From Pseudomonadota bacterium (GTDB lineage: Bacteria > Pseudomonadota > Gammaproteobacteria > DASZBR01): 64,000 bases of DNA. The stretch spans positions 24,455 to 88,454 of the forward strand of contig JAJYDF010000013.1 of NCBI GenBank assembly GCA_021777765.1, written 5' to 3'. The translations under genes and the position numbers were made by a program. The notes under the pieces are model-generated. The model was not told the DNA's origin, ran no database searches, and was given only the letters and a program-made list of their open reading frames with translations. Each line of letters begins with the position of its first letter. Within the stretch, counting starts at the first letter, position 1. This document shows positions 25,880 to 36,776 of this stretch, in pieces.

Positions 25880-28800
25880 ATGAGCAAGTTAAAAGAAGAT
25901 AAAGAAAGGGATATAAAATTACAATCACTTATAATGAGACTTGTGACAGCCCATCAAAATCGCACCGAAGGCAAATTGGATTTAAGCAAACCAGAATTTC
26001 AAAAAAATGAAGTTGATTTAGTTGTCAAAAATTCAATCGATATTAACTTTATTGATGGATACAATGAACTCTCTAAATCACTACTTGAATTCGATGAAGG
26101 ATTTTCAGACTTTTTAAATTTAGCGCCGTTAGCTTCATCAAATGAAAGAACACTTCAGGAACACAGTGAAGAATTACGCACTTTATTAAAACTTTTCCTG
26201 GATGATCTCTCCGCGCAAAAAAAAGGGTATCGCTATGAAATTAAATTTAATAAAGCCTCTGCACGACATCGCTGGCAAGAATGGCGAAAAACTCGGCCTT
26301 TGATCATGTCTTTAAAAGACATGCATAATATAGATATTAATCAGGGTATAGTTGAAAAATATGTAAATAAATCATTATCACCTCAACATTGGTTAACACA
26401 ACCCGATATTGAAAGATATCTTGATGCAACCCAAAAAAGAGGAGATATTCATGTCACAACATTTGAAGCAGCAAATATTGGCTCAATTTTACATTTTGAA
26501 CGTGAAAAACATGTTAATGATATTAATCCATATAAAATCCCATTTATGATTAATTTAGGAACAAATGGTTTAGTCGGTCAAGGTTCTCATTGGGTTAGAA
26601 TGATTGTTACTGTCAATCCGCAAACAAAAACCATATCAGTAAAATATACCGATACTTTAAAAATAAATGATATCAAAAAAATTGAAAAGGCCCTCTCTGA
26701 AGCGATTAAATATACAGAGTTATTTGAAGAAAATAATGCACCGAAAACATATCAAGCGTTCCCAGATTATCAATTAGAAATAAAACCTGAGGATATTATT
26801 GGCACTGGTGAACAACAAGATTCATGGGCATGTGGTTATAGAGCATTACAAGGACTATACATAGATTTACAATATGAAGGTGACATTAAAACCCTCGAAG
26901 ATAAAAACAAACTGGCAGATCATGTCACCGAAACCATTTTAATAAATGCCCACTTAGATATCCCTGAAGGATCACTGCCACAAAATTTAACTGTAGCACC
27001 CACATCCGCAGCTACACCAACCATACGCACTTTGGAAAAAGAATCTATTAAAAATGAATTGATCAAATTGCGTAATAAAAATCAAACAACGATGTCTGCA
27101 CAAGATCTTGCAGAAATAGAAAAATCTGTTACGGCTTTCATGTCACATCCAGAAATTCAATCGTTTAAAACAGCAAATATAGATCCTATCGACATAGATC
27201 TTAAAAAGTTATTTACACAACTTAACCCTAAAGATGAAATTGCCAAAAAGGCAATTATTCGCTGTATATTAAATTCACTTAAATTAAATAAAAACGTCAA
27301 TAAAATTCAGATTAATGGCATGAATGAAATAACAGCAGATGTTGCCGATTTTATGGTTAATGAATTGGATCAAGTTGCCACATTCAAAGATTTCACATGT
27401 GATGGTAGCGAAGAAATCAAAAATAAAATGGAAATGACAGCTAAACGTATTGCAGCTAGAAATCAGATGTTAAGCGAATACAAAATTAATGTACTAGAGG
27501 AGCAGCAAGACTGGTGGACTATTGCGCTGGAATATAATTTGGAAACAGTATCCGAAGCCGCTTTAATGTTAACTAATGACATACAATATTTTAAAAACGG
27601 TAACAAAGGCACCCTTCAAATGAATAATAATGAGCGTATATTACAAATAGGGCCGCTATGGTTTGAAAAATACTTGAAATTTATACAAGAACAACGCGGC
27701 ATATTATCTCACATTTGGCCTAAAGAACTGACTTTTGATATGAACACGCGAAGTGGTACACTTACACGTCATTTTCTTGAAAATAATATGTATATCAATG
27801 AGGATTACATTGATGTATTAATCAAACATCTCTCGCAAAAGGATTATTACTTTCCATTCACCACATTAAAATTAAGCGGATTAGATTTTAATAAAAAGAG
27901 TTTAACCAAAATACAAGAATTTTTACAATTACCACAAATTAATGATTTACAAGCTGTCTCTTTTAGCAACCTTGCAGAAAATCAACTCGATACTGATACT
28001 TTATGCAATCTACTTGAAGGTATTTTGCAAATCATTAAATCAAAAAAAATAAGAACTTCGATATCTTTCACTAATTTTAATGTGAAAGACGTTGTTGAGA
28101 AGAATAAGGTAGTCGCTCTAGCTGATGCTATTACAAATGAATGTGATAAAAATATGAGAATATATAATCAAGATAAGATAAAAGCAAAAATCTCAGATAG
28201 CGCCGCCAAGCAAACTCAGCCTTCTATCACAGCAACTTTAAAAGAAAAAACACCTCATGCAGTAACAAAAGTTGGTGTGGTAAAATTACGCGCTTGTAAA
28301 AAAGATCCAAATACCTCATTGCAATCATTACAAGTCGAACATCTTTATCAAGCACAGCAACAACAACAAGTGCAACAACAAATTCAACAACAGCAGCAAC
28401 AATTAATACAAGCGCAACAACTACGTCAAAAAGAAGAAGTTGCAGCGGGTGATCAATTTTTATCAACTAACTCGCCATTGGTTGATAGAAATAATATTCA
28501 ATCAAATATAGCATTAAGAGAATTATTTGAATCTATGGAATTATCCAATAAATCTTCTTTATCAGCTATGTGGGACAACCTGGTTGGAGTAGGCGCTGAG
28601 GAAATTGGCGTTAAAATAAAAGCAACAGAAGAAGCTGTATCAGAAATAATTAAACATGAACAACATTTCAAATATGGATTTAATAAAGATAATTTACCGA
28701 GAAGATTTTTCATACAGCGATCAGGTGAATATGAAGTGCTTTGTTATAATAAATTTAAATTTATCGAAAATAAAAATGAATCGCCGTTAACAGTCAAATT

Positions 28801-31800
28801 ATATGACAAACCGATTATCACAATCAGCACTGCTAGTTTATTAAAAGAATTTCACCTTCCTGATGTGCCAGGAGACTCAAAACCACTTGACGTAAAAAAA
28901 GCATGGTACTATCGCTTAATGGACAAGGAAGATAGTCAAAATGCGCAACACATCCAACAATTTTATAGCGATATTATTGATAATTTCTCTGGTGCTAATT
29001 TTGAAGCATTTGCACATGTCATCAAACGTAGTGGTTGTATCGGTGTAGAATATTTATTTCTACAATTTAGGGAATTAGAAAAATTGAATCAGGGTGAATA
29101 TTTCAAAATTTTTAAGTCCTCTTTCCTGGACTCATCTAGCAACTGGATGGAATTTTTAAATGAACAATCATTAACGACATTATCTAAAATCACTAAATTA
29201 TCTGATGATAGGCTGGCTTGGTGGAGCACCCTCTCCTCGCAACATATTACCGCTTGTGGTTGGGCAGATATCAACGACTTATTCGAAGCTTTTACTTATT
29301 TTTGTGAAAAATTGGAACAATTTAAACCGCCTTTATCTTTACCACCGATGTGTAAATTGACTAACGTTGCCAACATGAAAATTGCCATGGATCGTATGCT
29401 TACTATTTTAAATAATGCAGTCAATCCACAAGAACAATTATATTATATTAACGGCATCACCTTACATCCCACCGGCGCTTATATTGCATCACGTTATCAT
29501 GGTTATAATTTAGTCACGCAGGAAATGCATTTTGACCCAGAAATTACTCAAGAAGATTTTGCTGCTGCATTGGGCTTTCAAGTGATTGGAGAAATAACGC
29601 CTGAAATGTCAAAAATTATGGGTGAATTAACTCAAGGTGCAAAAAGCACCAAGCAATCATCACTCATTGGACCAGAATCTGAACAAGTAAAAGTAACCAT
29701 TTCCTATAGTGCTGATTATAAAAAATTAAATAATTTAGCACTCGAGACATCTGTAGATATAGATCGAATTAGCAGAGTAAAAAAACAATTTTTTCGCTAT
29801 ATAGGACTACAATCCTACCGATCAACATTTGACAGATATGTAGCTCTTGCTCAACTCTTGGAACAAGAAACGAAATTAAATGATAATTTAAAATGTAAAC
29901 TATTTGCCTTATTTACATTTACTACAACAGGACAAGATGTCTATCTAGATAATTTTGTTTCTGCAGCACAAATTTTCATAAAAAATATCGTTGATACATT
30001 AGACACTGTTACACCGCAAAAAGCAGATGCTGTTTTATCAGGAATGTTAGATTGGAATGATATTAAACCGGGTATTTCTGTATCAACACTTGCTGTTGCT
30101 TATACGGCATTATGCGAAGCTGATATTGCACAATTAAAAACTATAACAACAGGAATGAGACGTCAATTTGGAATTGTTCGTACTTCGCCTACAGCACCAG
30201 CAACAACTGCACCAGCTATTAAGCCAACCTCAGAAGCTACACCTGTGTCTGCACCAGCACCCATTGCGCCAATAGTGATCAATGATTTTAAATCTTTCTT
30301 AGATGGTAGCAAGGGATTTGGCAGTCACTTCGCTACATCCTTAAAATTATACCAGCAAAATAAAGCACGTTTATCACTCGAACAATATAATCATTGTCAA
30401 AAACAAATCAAAGCATCAACGCTTGATATTTCATTACAAAAAAAATTATCTATATTGGTCGCGATGATCAATCGTGATACCTTCCAACTGGATCACATTA
30501 ATTCACTTATCACTGAAGTTGATCGCTTATCAAAAATTGAAGCTAAAACGGCTCATCAATTATTAGATATCTTTATCAGTATTGATTTAAGCAAAATAGA
30601 TCCATTGCAAGCAAATCCATTACCAAAGCTCGAAGAAATTCGTCAATTAATCGCAATCATTCAAACATCGCAGACTTACAATGATCTCTTCCAATTAATC
30701 ACCTCTCGATACTCTGGTTGCGTTTTCAATACTGCTGCGATCTCAAGTGGGGAAAACGTCGATTACCAAAAATTATTAGAACAAAATATGAGTAGTATAA
30801 TTGACTTAGCTACACAATTTCCTTTTCTTGATATTGATATAGCAAAATTAAAAGGCGCCGATGGCGTAAAATATTTGCTTGATTCAATAAAAGCGCATGA
30901 AGACAATATAGCTCTAACACCTCTAATCATAAAGGCAAAAAAATTATTGCGTGACCAGCATAAAAACAGCTTAAAAAATCAGTTAAGACAAAAATCAATT
31001 GAACCCACCGGCACTCTGGAATTGTTATTATTCGAACGGCTAGATAGTGAAGTATTCTCTCAAGATGCAACTCTCGAAATACTCATGCAAAATCTTGCTA
31101 ACCGTGAAAAAACATTTACTGACTTTATCAGCGCTTTATCAGTAATAAAAGCTAAATATCCTACTCACTTTCAACAAGTAGTTGATGATTTTACCAATGC
31201 AAAAGGAATCAGTTTGTATGCTGTTAAAGAACTCACGGATATTTTAATTACCATACCCAAACATTATGTTGACAAACCATTCCCTCTCAAATTGCTCAAA
31301 GAACTACTCAATCATCCGCAATTGATCGCTAAAAATATCACATTACAACATCAACAATTGCTTACGGCTATTCTAAAAAAACTCATGAGCGACAATAAGT
31401 TTAACGGTGAACAAAAACAACAAATTCTGACCCTAATACTCAATTTAATTCCCACCGGTATTGATATAGAACAATATTACTTAACTATCGAACAATACGC
31501 TGAACAACATGGAGAGGAATTCAGTTTTATCTTAAAAATATTACAAGCAGCTGAAAATTTAAAAACAACTACTGAAAGTTTAAATAGCATACTTGCCAGT
31601 GTAGATAAAAAAGCAAAAAAACAATTTTTGGAAGTGATCTCTACTCACCCTAGCGATATCAATATCATAATTGAAAAAGCAAAAATAAGGGCAAAAACTT
31701 CTCCGCTGGTTTTAAAAATCATTGGCTTTGCATGGCTAGAAGCCCATTATGCAGCATTACAATTAGCAGAAAAGGACAAAAAGACAGCAGCTGAAATAGC

Positions 31801-34800
31801 ATTAATTAAAGAGAATTCATTTACACTATTAGCGAATTTGAATAAATATTTAGATACGCTTGATGAAAAAGGTAAACAAAATATAGCTGACCTTTATGAT
31901 GCTCATCCGCAACCTACCTTAAATAAACTTAAAGAATTATGGGAACAAAATAAACCATTAGAGCAATTTATTATTGATTTTGAAAAAGATCCGACTGGTG
32001 AACGTACTGTAGATGATGCTGAACAACGCATTCAAGTCATTAACAAACAATTCGATACAACACGTGTTGTCCCTGTCATAGAATCAATCATGAATCTCGG
32101 TTATGCAAAACCACATGGCATTTTATATAGCCAAAAACAACAATTACAAAATCAATTCATGTGTGTGAATGCCATTGGACATAATCGCAAAATTCGTATT
32201 AATCCAGAAACAGAACCAGCTATTTTCCAGACAGTTAAAGACATGTCTCGTAAAGAAATCACCAATTTAGTCATACATTGTCGAAAACTATTACATGATC
32301 CAAATGCAAGCTCAGAACAAAAAGTTGCAGCACGATTAAATTTTCTTGCACTGATACGTGAAGTCATGTATCGCACTACAGGTAGAATGCCTTTCTCAAC
32401 ACAAATAATGAGTGTATTAAATGCCATGATCCAAGGTGGCAATATGATGTCACAAATAAATACTGGTGAAGGTAAAGGATTAATTACGGCATTATTCGCA
32501 GCAATGCAATGGGTTGAAGGACAGACAGTAGATGTTTGTACATCTAATATGGAATTAGCACAGCGCGATTTGCAAGAAAACGCATCATTCTTTAATTATT
32601 TGGGCATATCTACAGGATTAATTTTTGCAGGTTCAAATGATAAAGCTTATAAAATAGATGGTATTAATTACTCTGATGTGGCGCAATTATCACTTTTTCA
32701 ATCACGTCTTAAAATCGAGCAAATTCCTTTACCTGAACATCGATCTTTAGTTTTAGATGAAGGCGATTTTACGATATTAGATGATTCTACCCAGTATCGT
32801 TATGCGATTAATCTCGATGCATCACCTGATCCATACAAAAATATTTATGAAGATATCTATGATTTATTAAATGACTTCATTGAAACAGATATATTTAATG
32901 ATAAAAATATGTCCATTACAGATGACATCCGTAATGCCCGAGAATATCTCTATGACAAAGCAAAAGATAAAGTGAATCTGATTAAAAGCATATCCGATAC
33001 ACAACTAGATACTTGGTTAGATTCCGCTTATGCCGCAAAAATGTTACACAAAAAAGGCAGCGAAGTTTTTGCAAATGTTACTGAAACACGCGAAATATTT
33101 GATGAAACCAAACAAATTCGAATGGCACGACTCAGAATTCATAATCGTATTAGCTCTAATGCACAATGGAGTAATGGTGTTCAACAATTTTTACATGCGC
33201 GGTTAAATAAAGAATTTAATTTAACTAAAGCCTCTGTGCGATATCCAATCGATCCTGAAAAAGCAGCAGTATCTTCTATTTCCTCTAAAAATTTCATTGA
33301 TCAATATCGACAAAGTGGCGTCGTGCAAGCGATGACAGGCACACCTGGTTCAGAAAAAGAACGGGAAGAACAACGATTAAAATTTGGATTTAAAATTAAT
33401 AAAATTCCTCCCCACAAAAAGAGTAAGCGCGTCGATCGATTGCCGATCATTGCGAGAGATAATGAAGAACGCAAACAAAAGGTTCTCGATGAAATTAAAG
33501 AACATTTACGACAATCACATCGCCGATTTTGGCAGCGTGATGGCAGACCACAACCCATACTCATTATCTGCAAAGATGTTGCTTCATCAAAAGCGATGCA
33601 TGAATTTTTAGCACGTGAATTACGAGGCGTCATCGCAGAAAATAAATTACAACTTTATAATGGTGATCCAGAAGATGCTACGCAAAAAGATTTAAAAGAA
33701 GCTGATGTGGTTAGTAAAGCCGGTGTATCTGGCATGATAACCATATCAACGCCTATGTTTGGTCGAGGTACTGATTTTAAACCGCGCTTTAACGAACAAG
33801 ATAAAGATCAAAATCACCCAGATGGATTGTTTGTTATGCAGCCTTATATTGAAACTGAACGGTCAGAAGGCCAAGTGTTTGGACGTGCAGGCCGACAAGG
33901 ATGGGCTGGTGAAACTTTATTGATTGCCAGCCAAGAAGAGTTAATGGAAATATCAGATGAAAAATTAAGAGAAGCACAATTTCCTGCTGCTAAACAAGCA
34001 CTCCGTGAACAACGCAGTAAAATTGAATTAGGAAAAAGAGAAGCACGTGAACGATTAAGTGATATACGTAATCACGTTTTTGAAAAATTCCTCTGGTTAT
34101 TAGAAGAGATAAAAACCGAAGAAAAAATGTTTGGCAAGGCTGGCGCAGATGCCATTAAAAAAACATTGTTGAAAGAATGGGAATATTATTTAAATAACTT
34201 AGATAAAAAATGGAATGAATTATTACAAGAAAATAAAGATAACTTACAAAAATGTGCCGAAGCAGTTGCAGAATATGCTGTTAATCAATGGCAAGGCAAA
34301 ATAGTTAAAACATTTGAAAATGCGTTACAAGCGCAAACTTTTAAATTAAAGGATGAAACAAAAAATGCATTAGATCTTACAGTCGCAAAAGTATTAGAAA
34401 TTAGCCATACTGAAGCACCTGAATTACCACCTGCAGTTATTCCTTATAAACAAATTTCCGAAGAAATAGATATTGATAAAATTTGTTATACAATCAATCC
34501 CGATATACGCAAAGATATTGATGAGACACATAAAAATAGCCCTGTGCTTGCATCTGCAATATCAAATGCACTTAACCTATTTATTAGTAAAATCAGTCGT
34601 AATAGTAAATTGACAGCGAAAATAACCGGCGATACGAATGAAGAGAAATATAAACAGGCGGTAGGCGTTATCCTGGATGAATATATTAAATCTTTTGGAA
34701 AGAAAAATCAGGATATGTATAGAATGCAACTGCGAAGATATTTTCAAGAATTAGCAGACATCGCACGTTGGAGCGGTGTACAAGTAAGAAATGAATTTAA

Positions 34801-36235
34801 AGCAGCTTTTGATGAAAATTTGAATGGCTTATTACAATCACCAGATATTAGAACAGAAAATCAATTACAAAGACGCATGGTGGATATTTTATCACTTGAA
34901 AATAATGGACTAATCGAAAATAATTATTTAGATAATTGGAAAACAAAAAATCAAAAAGAATTATGTGCCAAAACCAAAGCAGCAGCACTTAATAGTATTG
35001 ATGAGTATTTAAATGGTTGGTTCCTTGCAAGGGACCGACGAACTATTGCTGAAACATTACGGGAAAATATAGAGCAAATAAAAACTGTCAAAGATGGGAA
35101 ATCTACCTATCAACAATTAATTGAGTTACTTAATCAATCACGTAATGAAGCACTTATAAATGATAGAAATGCAGATGATAAAGCGTTCTTATTTAAACGC
35201 AATAAGTCAGGGAGTCGATTTCAAGATATGTTGGATAACGTTCGCAAAATAGCGATTGCCACAAATGACTCAACGCTATTGACCAAACAGCAACCCATGG
35301 AATCAGACGATATTAAAAATTTATTGGAAAATTTTCGTCAACGATTGAGCAATAATCAAACACTATTAAATAATGCGGTAAATAAATGTCTTAAATCTTT
35401 AGATACAGGCAATTTACAAGAATCGCTAAAAGCTTGCATGACTTTAATGGATAATTTAGCTTTACCAGCTGCAACACGTGAAATTAATCGAGATTCATCA
35501 TTAGAATATTTAATTGCATTAATGAATCGCCGTACTCAACAACTCGCATTGTATATGGAACAAAACTCACCACAAGTCCGTAAATCTATCAATGAACAAT
35601 TAATTTGGAAACGCATGGCTAATCAAGCTTTAGAACAAGAAATTAGAGCCAATGTAAAACCCATTATCCCTTTACATTTTTATCCATCAACAAAAGGCCT
35701 TGAAATTCCCGCTGCAATAAAATCCAAATTACAACCAAAACCAGGTGAAATGACAGAAAGCTCCCGCTATTTTGAAAGAATTTGGTATAATTTGCCCGGC
35801 ATTTTATCACAATTAGAATACCAAATTATTATGAATTTGGGAGAGAACACCATCGTTAAATTTGATACACCTAAAATAAGTCAAAAGGATGAAAATTCAA
35901 CTGCATTTACGTTGAGTATAAAATTAACGATACAGACAGCTGATCAAATGAAAAAAGACATTAATATAGATTTTCAGATTGATCCGGCGAAACAAGTAGC
36001 GCTCTGTGATTGGCCTACTCTAGGCGTCTCTGAAATTGCGATTCCTTCTAAAACCACTAAAGTAGCAAAACCGAAATTAGGGTTTTTCAAGGCAGAGCAG
36101 GAAGCAGTAGCAGCTAAGCCAGCTGAAGAGAATGAAATCACCAAGCTTGACGAATTAATCGCTGAAGAAAATGCGAAGCTAGAAGCCTTAAAAGCACAAA
36201 GGGCTGCTCTAAAGAATGGACGCCCTAAGCATTAG
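25880..36235 (+). CDS. giant protein with Ulp1-like (C48) cysteine protease and SecA-like motor domains
   Basis: A protein of about 3451 residues. Near residues 165-335 is a Ulp1/SENP-type cysteine protease: SPQHWLTQPDIERYL, SHWVRMIVTV (His237), YTDTL (Asp258) and GEQQDSWACGYRAL (oxyanion Gln, Cys318). A polyglutamine tract lies near 823-850. Residues about 2190-2700 are SecA-like: NTGEGKGLI (Walker A, about 2194-2201), VLDEGDFTILDD (2290s), AMTGTPGSEKE (the SecA TGT box), FGRGTDF (about 2627) and QVFGRAGRQG (about 2662). The rest is helical, and the C-terminus is a coiled coil rich in Glu. The longest frame begins at 25865, but GGAG at 25867-25870 sits nine bases before the ATG at 25880, which I chose. 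C48 proteases remove ubiquitin-like proteins, which bacteria mostly lack, so a host target is likely. A Glu-rich C-terminus is also common in Dot/Icm substrates. It is not the housekeeping SecA. Confidence 0.82.
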   Translation: MSKLKEDKERDIKLQSLIMRLVTAHQNRTEGKLDLSKPEFQKNEVDLVVKNSIDINFIDGYNELSKSLLEFDEGFSDFLNLAPLASSNERTLQEHSEELRTLLKLFLDDLSAQKKGYRYEIKFNKASARHRWQEWRKTRPLIMSLKDMHNIDINQGIVEKYVNKSLSPQHWLTQPDIERYLDATQKRGDIHVTTFEAANIGSILHFEREKHVNDINPYKIPFMINLGTNGLVGQGSHWVRMIVTVNPQTKTISVKYTDTLKINDIKKIEKALSEAIKYTELFEENNAPKTYQAFPDYQLEIKPEDIIGTGEQQDSWACGYRALQGLYIDLQYEGDIKTLEDKNKLADHVTETILINAHLDIPEGSLPQNLTVAPTSAATPTIRTLEKESIKNELIKLRNKNQTTMSAQDLAEIEKSVTAFMSHPEIQSFKTANIDPIDIDLKKLFTQLNPKDEIAKKAIIRCILNSLKLNKNVNKIQINGMNEITADVADFMVNELDQVATFKDFTCDGSEEIKNKMEMTAKRIAARNQMLSEYKINVLEEQQDWWTIALEYNLETVSEAALMLTNDIQYFKNGNKGTLQMNNNERILQIGPLWFEKYLKFIQEQRGILSHIWPKELTFDMNTRSGTLTRHFLENNMYINEDYIDVLIKHLSQKDYYFPFTTLKLSGLDFNKKSLTKIQEFLQLPQINDLQAVSFSNLAENQLDTDTLCNLLEGILQIIKSKKIRTSISFTNFNVKDVVEKNKVVALADAITNECDKNMRIYNQDKIKAKISDSAAKQTQPSITATLKEKTPHAVTKVGVVKLRACKKDPNTSLQSLQVEHLYQAQQQQQVQQQIQQQQQQLIQAQQLRQKEEVAAGDQFLSTNSPLVDRNNIQSNIALRELFESMELSNKSSLSAMWDNLVGVGAEEIGVKIKATEEAVSEIIKHEQHFKYGFNKDNLPRRFFIQRSGEYEVLCYNKFKFIENKNESPLTVKLYDKPIITISTASLLKEFHLPDVPGDSKPLDVKKAWYYRLMDKEDSQNAQHIQQFYSDIIDNFSGANFEAFAHVIKRSGCIGVEYLFLQFRELEKLNQGEYFKIFKSSFLDSSSNWMEFLNEQSLTTLSKITKLSDDRLAWWSTLSSQHITACGWADINDLFEAFTYFCEKLEQFKPPLSLPPMCKLTNVANMKIAMDRMLTILNNAVNPQEQLYYINGITLHPTGAYIASRYHGYNLVTQEMHFDPEITQEDFAAALGFQVIGEITPEMSKIMGELTQGAKSTKQSSLIGPESEQVKVTISYSADYKKLNNLALETSVDIDRISRVKKQFFRYIGLQSYRSTFDRYVALAQLLEQETKLNDNLKCKLFALFTFTTTGQDVYLDNFVSAAQIFIKNIVDTLDTVTPQKADAVLSGMLDWNDIKPGISVSTLAVAYTALCEADIAQLKTITTGMRRQFGIVRTSPTAPATTAPAIKPTSEATPVSAPAPIAPIVINDFKSFLDGSKGFGSHFATSLKLYQQNKARLSLEQYNHCQKQIKASTLDISLQKKLSILVAMINRDTFQLDHINSLITEVDRLSKIEAKTAHQLLDIFISIDLSKIDPLQANPLPKLEEIRQLIAIIQTSQTYNDLFQLITSRYSGCVFNTAAISSGENVDYQKLLEQNMSSIIDLATQFPFLDIDIAKLKGADGVKYLLDSIKAHEDNIALTPLIIKAKKLLRDQHKNSLKNQLRQKSIEPTGTLELLLFERLDSEVFSQDATLEILMQNLANREKTFTDFISALSVIKAKYPTHFQQVVDDFTNAKGISLYAVKELTDILITIPKHYVDKPFPLKLLKELLNHPQLIAKNITLQHQQLLTAILKKLMSDNKFNGEQKQQILTLILNLIPTGIDIEQYYLTIEQYAEQHGEEFSFILKILQAAENLKTTTESLNSILASVDKKAKKQFLEVISTHPSDINIIIEKAKIRAKTSPLVLKIIGFAWLEAHYAALQLAEKDKKTAAEIALIKENSFTLLANLNKYLDTLDEKGKQNIADLYDAHPQPTLNKLKELWEQNKPLEQFIIDFEKDPTGERTVDDAEQRIQVINKQFDTTRVVPVIESIMNLGYAKPHGILYSQKQQLQNQFMCVNAIGHNRKIRINPETEPAIFQTVKDMSRKEITNLVIHCRKLLHDPNASSEQKVAARLNFLALIREVMYRTTGRMPFSTQIMSVLNAMIQGGNMMSQINTGEGKGLITALFAAMQWVEGQTVDVCTSNMELAQRDLQENASFFNYLGISTGLIFAGSNDKAYKIDGINYSDVAQLSLFQSRLKIEQIPLPEHRSLVLDEGDFTILDDSTQYRYAINLDASPDPYKNIYEDIYDLLNDFIETDIFNDKNMSITDDIRNAREYLYDKAKDKVNLIKSISDTQLDTWLDSAYAAKMLHKKGSEVFANVTETREIFDETKQIRMARLRIHNRISSNAQWSNGVQQFLHARLNKEFNLTKASVRYPIDPEKAAVSSISSKNFIDQYRQSGVVQAMTGTPGSEKEREEQRLKFGFKINKIPPHKKSKRVDRLPIIARDNEERKQKVLDEIKEHLRQSHRRFWQRDGRPQPILIICKDVASSKAMHEFLARELRGVIAENKLQLYNGDPEDATQKDLKEADVVSKAGVSGMITISTPMFGRGTDFKPRFNEQDKDQNHPDGLFVMQPYIETERSEGQVFGRAGRQGWAGETLLIASQEELMEISDEKLREAQFPAAKQALREQRSKIELGKREARERLSDIRNHVFEKFLWLLEEIKTEEKMFGKAGADAIKKTLLKEWEYYLNNLDKKWNELLQENKDNLQKCAEAVAEYAVNQWQGKIVKTFENALQAQTFKLKDETKNALDLTVAKVLEISHTEAPELPPAVIPYKQISEEIDIDKICYTINPDIRKDIDETHKNSPVLASAISNALNLFISKISRNSKLTAKITGDTNEEKYKQAVGVILDEYIKSFGKKNQDMYRMQLRRYFQELADIARWSGVQVRNEFKAAFDENLNGLLQSPDIRTENQLQRRMVDILSLENNGLIENNYLDNWKTKNQKELCAKTKAAALNSIDEYLNGWFLARDRRTIAETLRENIEQIKTVKDGKSTYQQLIELLNQSRNEALINDRNADDKAFLFKRNKSGSRFQDMLDNVRKIAIATNDSTLLTKQQPMESDDIKNLLENFRQRLSNNQTLLNNAVNKCLKSLDTGNLQESLKACMTLMDNLALPAATREINRDSSLEYLIALMNRRTQQLALYMEQNSPQVRKSINEQLIWKRMANQALEQEIRANVKPIIPLHFYPSTKGLEIPAAIKSKLQPKPGEMTESSRYFERIWYNLPGILSQLEYQIIMNLGENTIVKFDTPKISQKDENSTAFTLSIKLTIQTADQMKKDINIDFQIDPAKQVALCDWPTLGVSEIAIPSKTTKVAKPKLGFFKAEQEAVAAKPAEENEITKLDELIAEENAKLEALKAQRAALKNGRPKH
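28349..28430 (+). repeat. CAA/CAG-rich polyglutamine-coding tract
   Basis: About 80 bases of mostly CAA, with some CAG, codons inside the giant gene encode a Gln-rich linker between the N-terminal protease half and the following helical region. It is imperfect, interrupted by Val, Ile, Leu and Ala codons, and could vary in length between strains. Confidence 0.7.
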
Positions 36236-36320
36236 AGCACAACGAAATACAGTAGATTCTCAAAAATAAAATCAACTTTCAGAGATTGCAAACTGTTGCA
36301 AAGATTGTGACAATATGCGT

Positions 36321-36338
36321 CTTATGAGTCATAAGGAG
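36321..36338 (+). promoter_or_regulatory. dyad overlapping the ribosome binding site of the 131-aa gene
   Basis: CTTATGA-G-TCATAAG (36321-36335) is a 15-base interrupted palindrome. Its right arm runs into the AAGGAG ribosome binding site (36333-36338), eight bases before the ATG at 36347. The half-site TTATGA also occurs in the palindrome at 24883-24900, with different spacing. It may be an operator; a one-base loop rules out a simple RNA hairpin. Confidence 0.3.
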
Positions 36339-36346
36339 TTTCAACA

Positions 36347-36742
36347 ATGCCGACAAATTCCCCACAAAATTTTATTCAACACGTCGCACAACTCGATGTC
36401 ACCATATCCCAGCAACTTAATGAACTTGAAAATGAATTAAGAGAATTTATAGATGATATTAACACCCATCATATCGCCCCTATTAAACAAGCACGTGATA
36501 AATTGACAGCTTCTATTGAAGATATGATCGATAGAGTAAAAAGATTAAATGAAGAAAATGCCAAAGAAGAAGTTATCAGAGATCAAAAATCACGTTTGAG
36601 TAAATCTCAACAACAATTAATTCAACTCAATAATTTAATTCGCGGTTATGAAACTGAAATTACTGAAGAAAGAGACAGAATTAGACACGCACAAAATGAA
36701 TTGCTCAGACAATCAATCAATTCGCCTGCAGTTACCGCTTAG
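36347..36742 (+). CDS. small coiled-coil protein of unknown function
   Basis: A 131-residue, highly charged protein that is almost entirely predicted coiled coil (heptad-like Leu/Ile spacing from QLDVTISQQLNELENELREF to the C-terminus; rich in Glu, Lys, Gln and Arg). There is no signal peptide, membrane segment or catalytic motif. A strong AAGGAG site stands eight bases before the ATG. It sits between two giant genes on the same strand, about 110 bases after the SecA-like protein and 180 before the LRR/AAA protein, so it could be an adaptor, chaperone or structural partner for one of them. No family is recognised; the small-chaperone idea rests on size and position only. Confidence 0.75.
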   Translation: MPTNSPQNFIQHVAQLDVTISQQLNELENELREFIDDINTHHIAPIKQARDKLTASIEDMIDRVKRLNEENAKEEVIRDQKSRLSKSQQQLIQLNNLIRGYETEITEERDRIRHAQNELLRQSINSPAVTA

Positions 36743-36776
36743 ATTCTATTAATCACTATAAATTATCATGTATAAC

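Noticed and set aside
25880..36235. Calling this gene the housekeeping secA
   Set aside because: It is several times too long, has an N-terminal protease, and its Walker A is changed to GEGKG; only the motor region resembles SecA.
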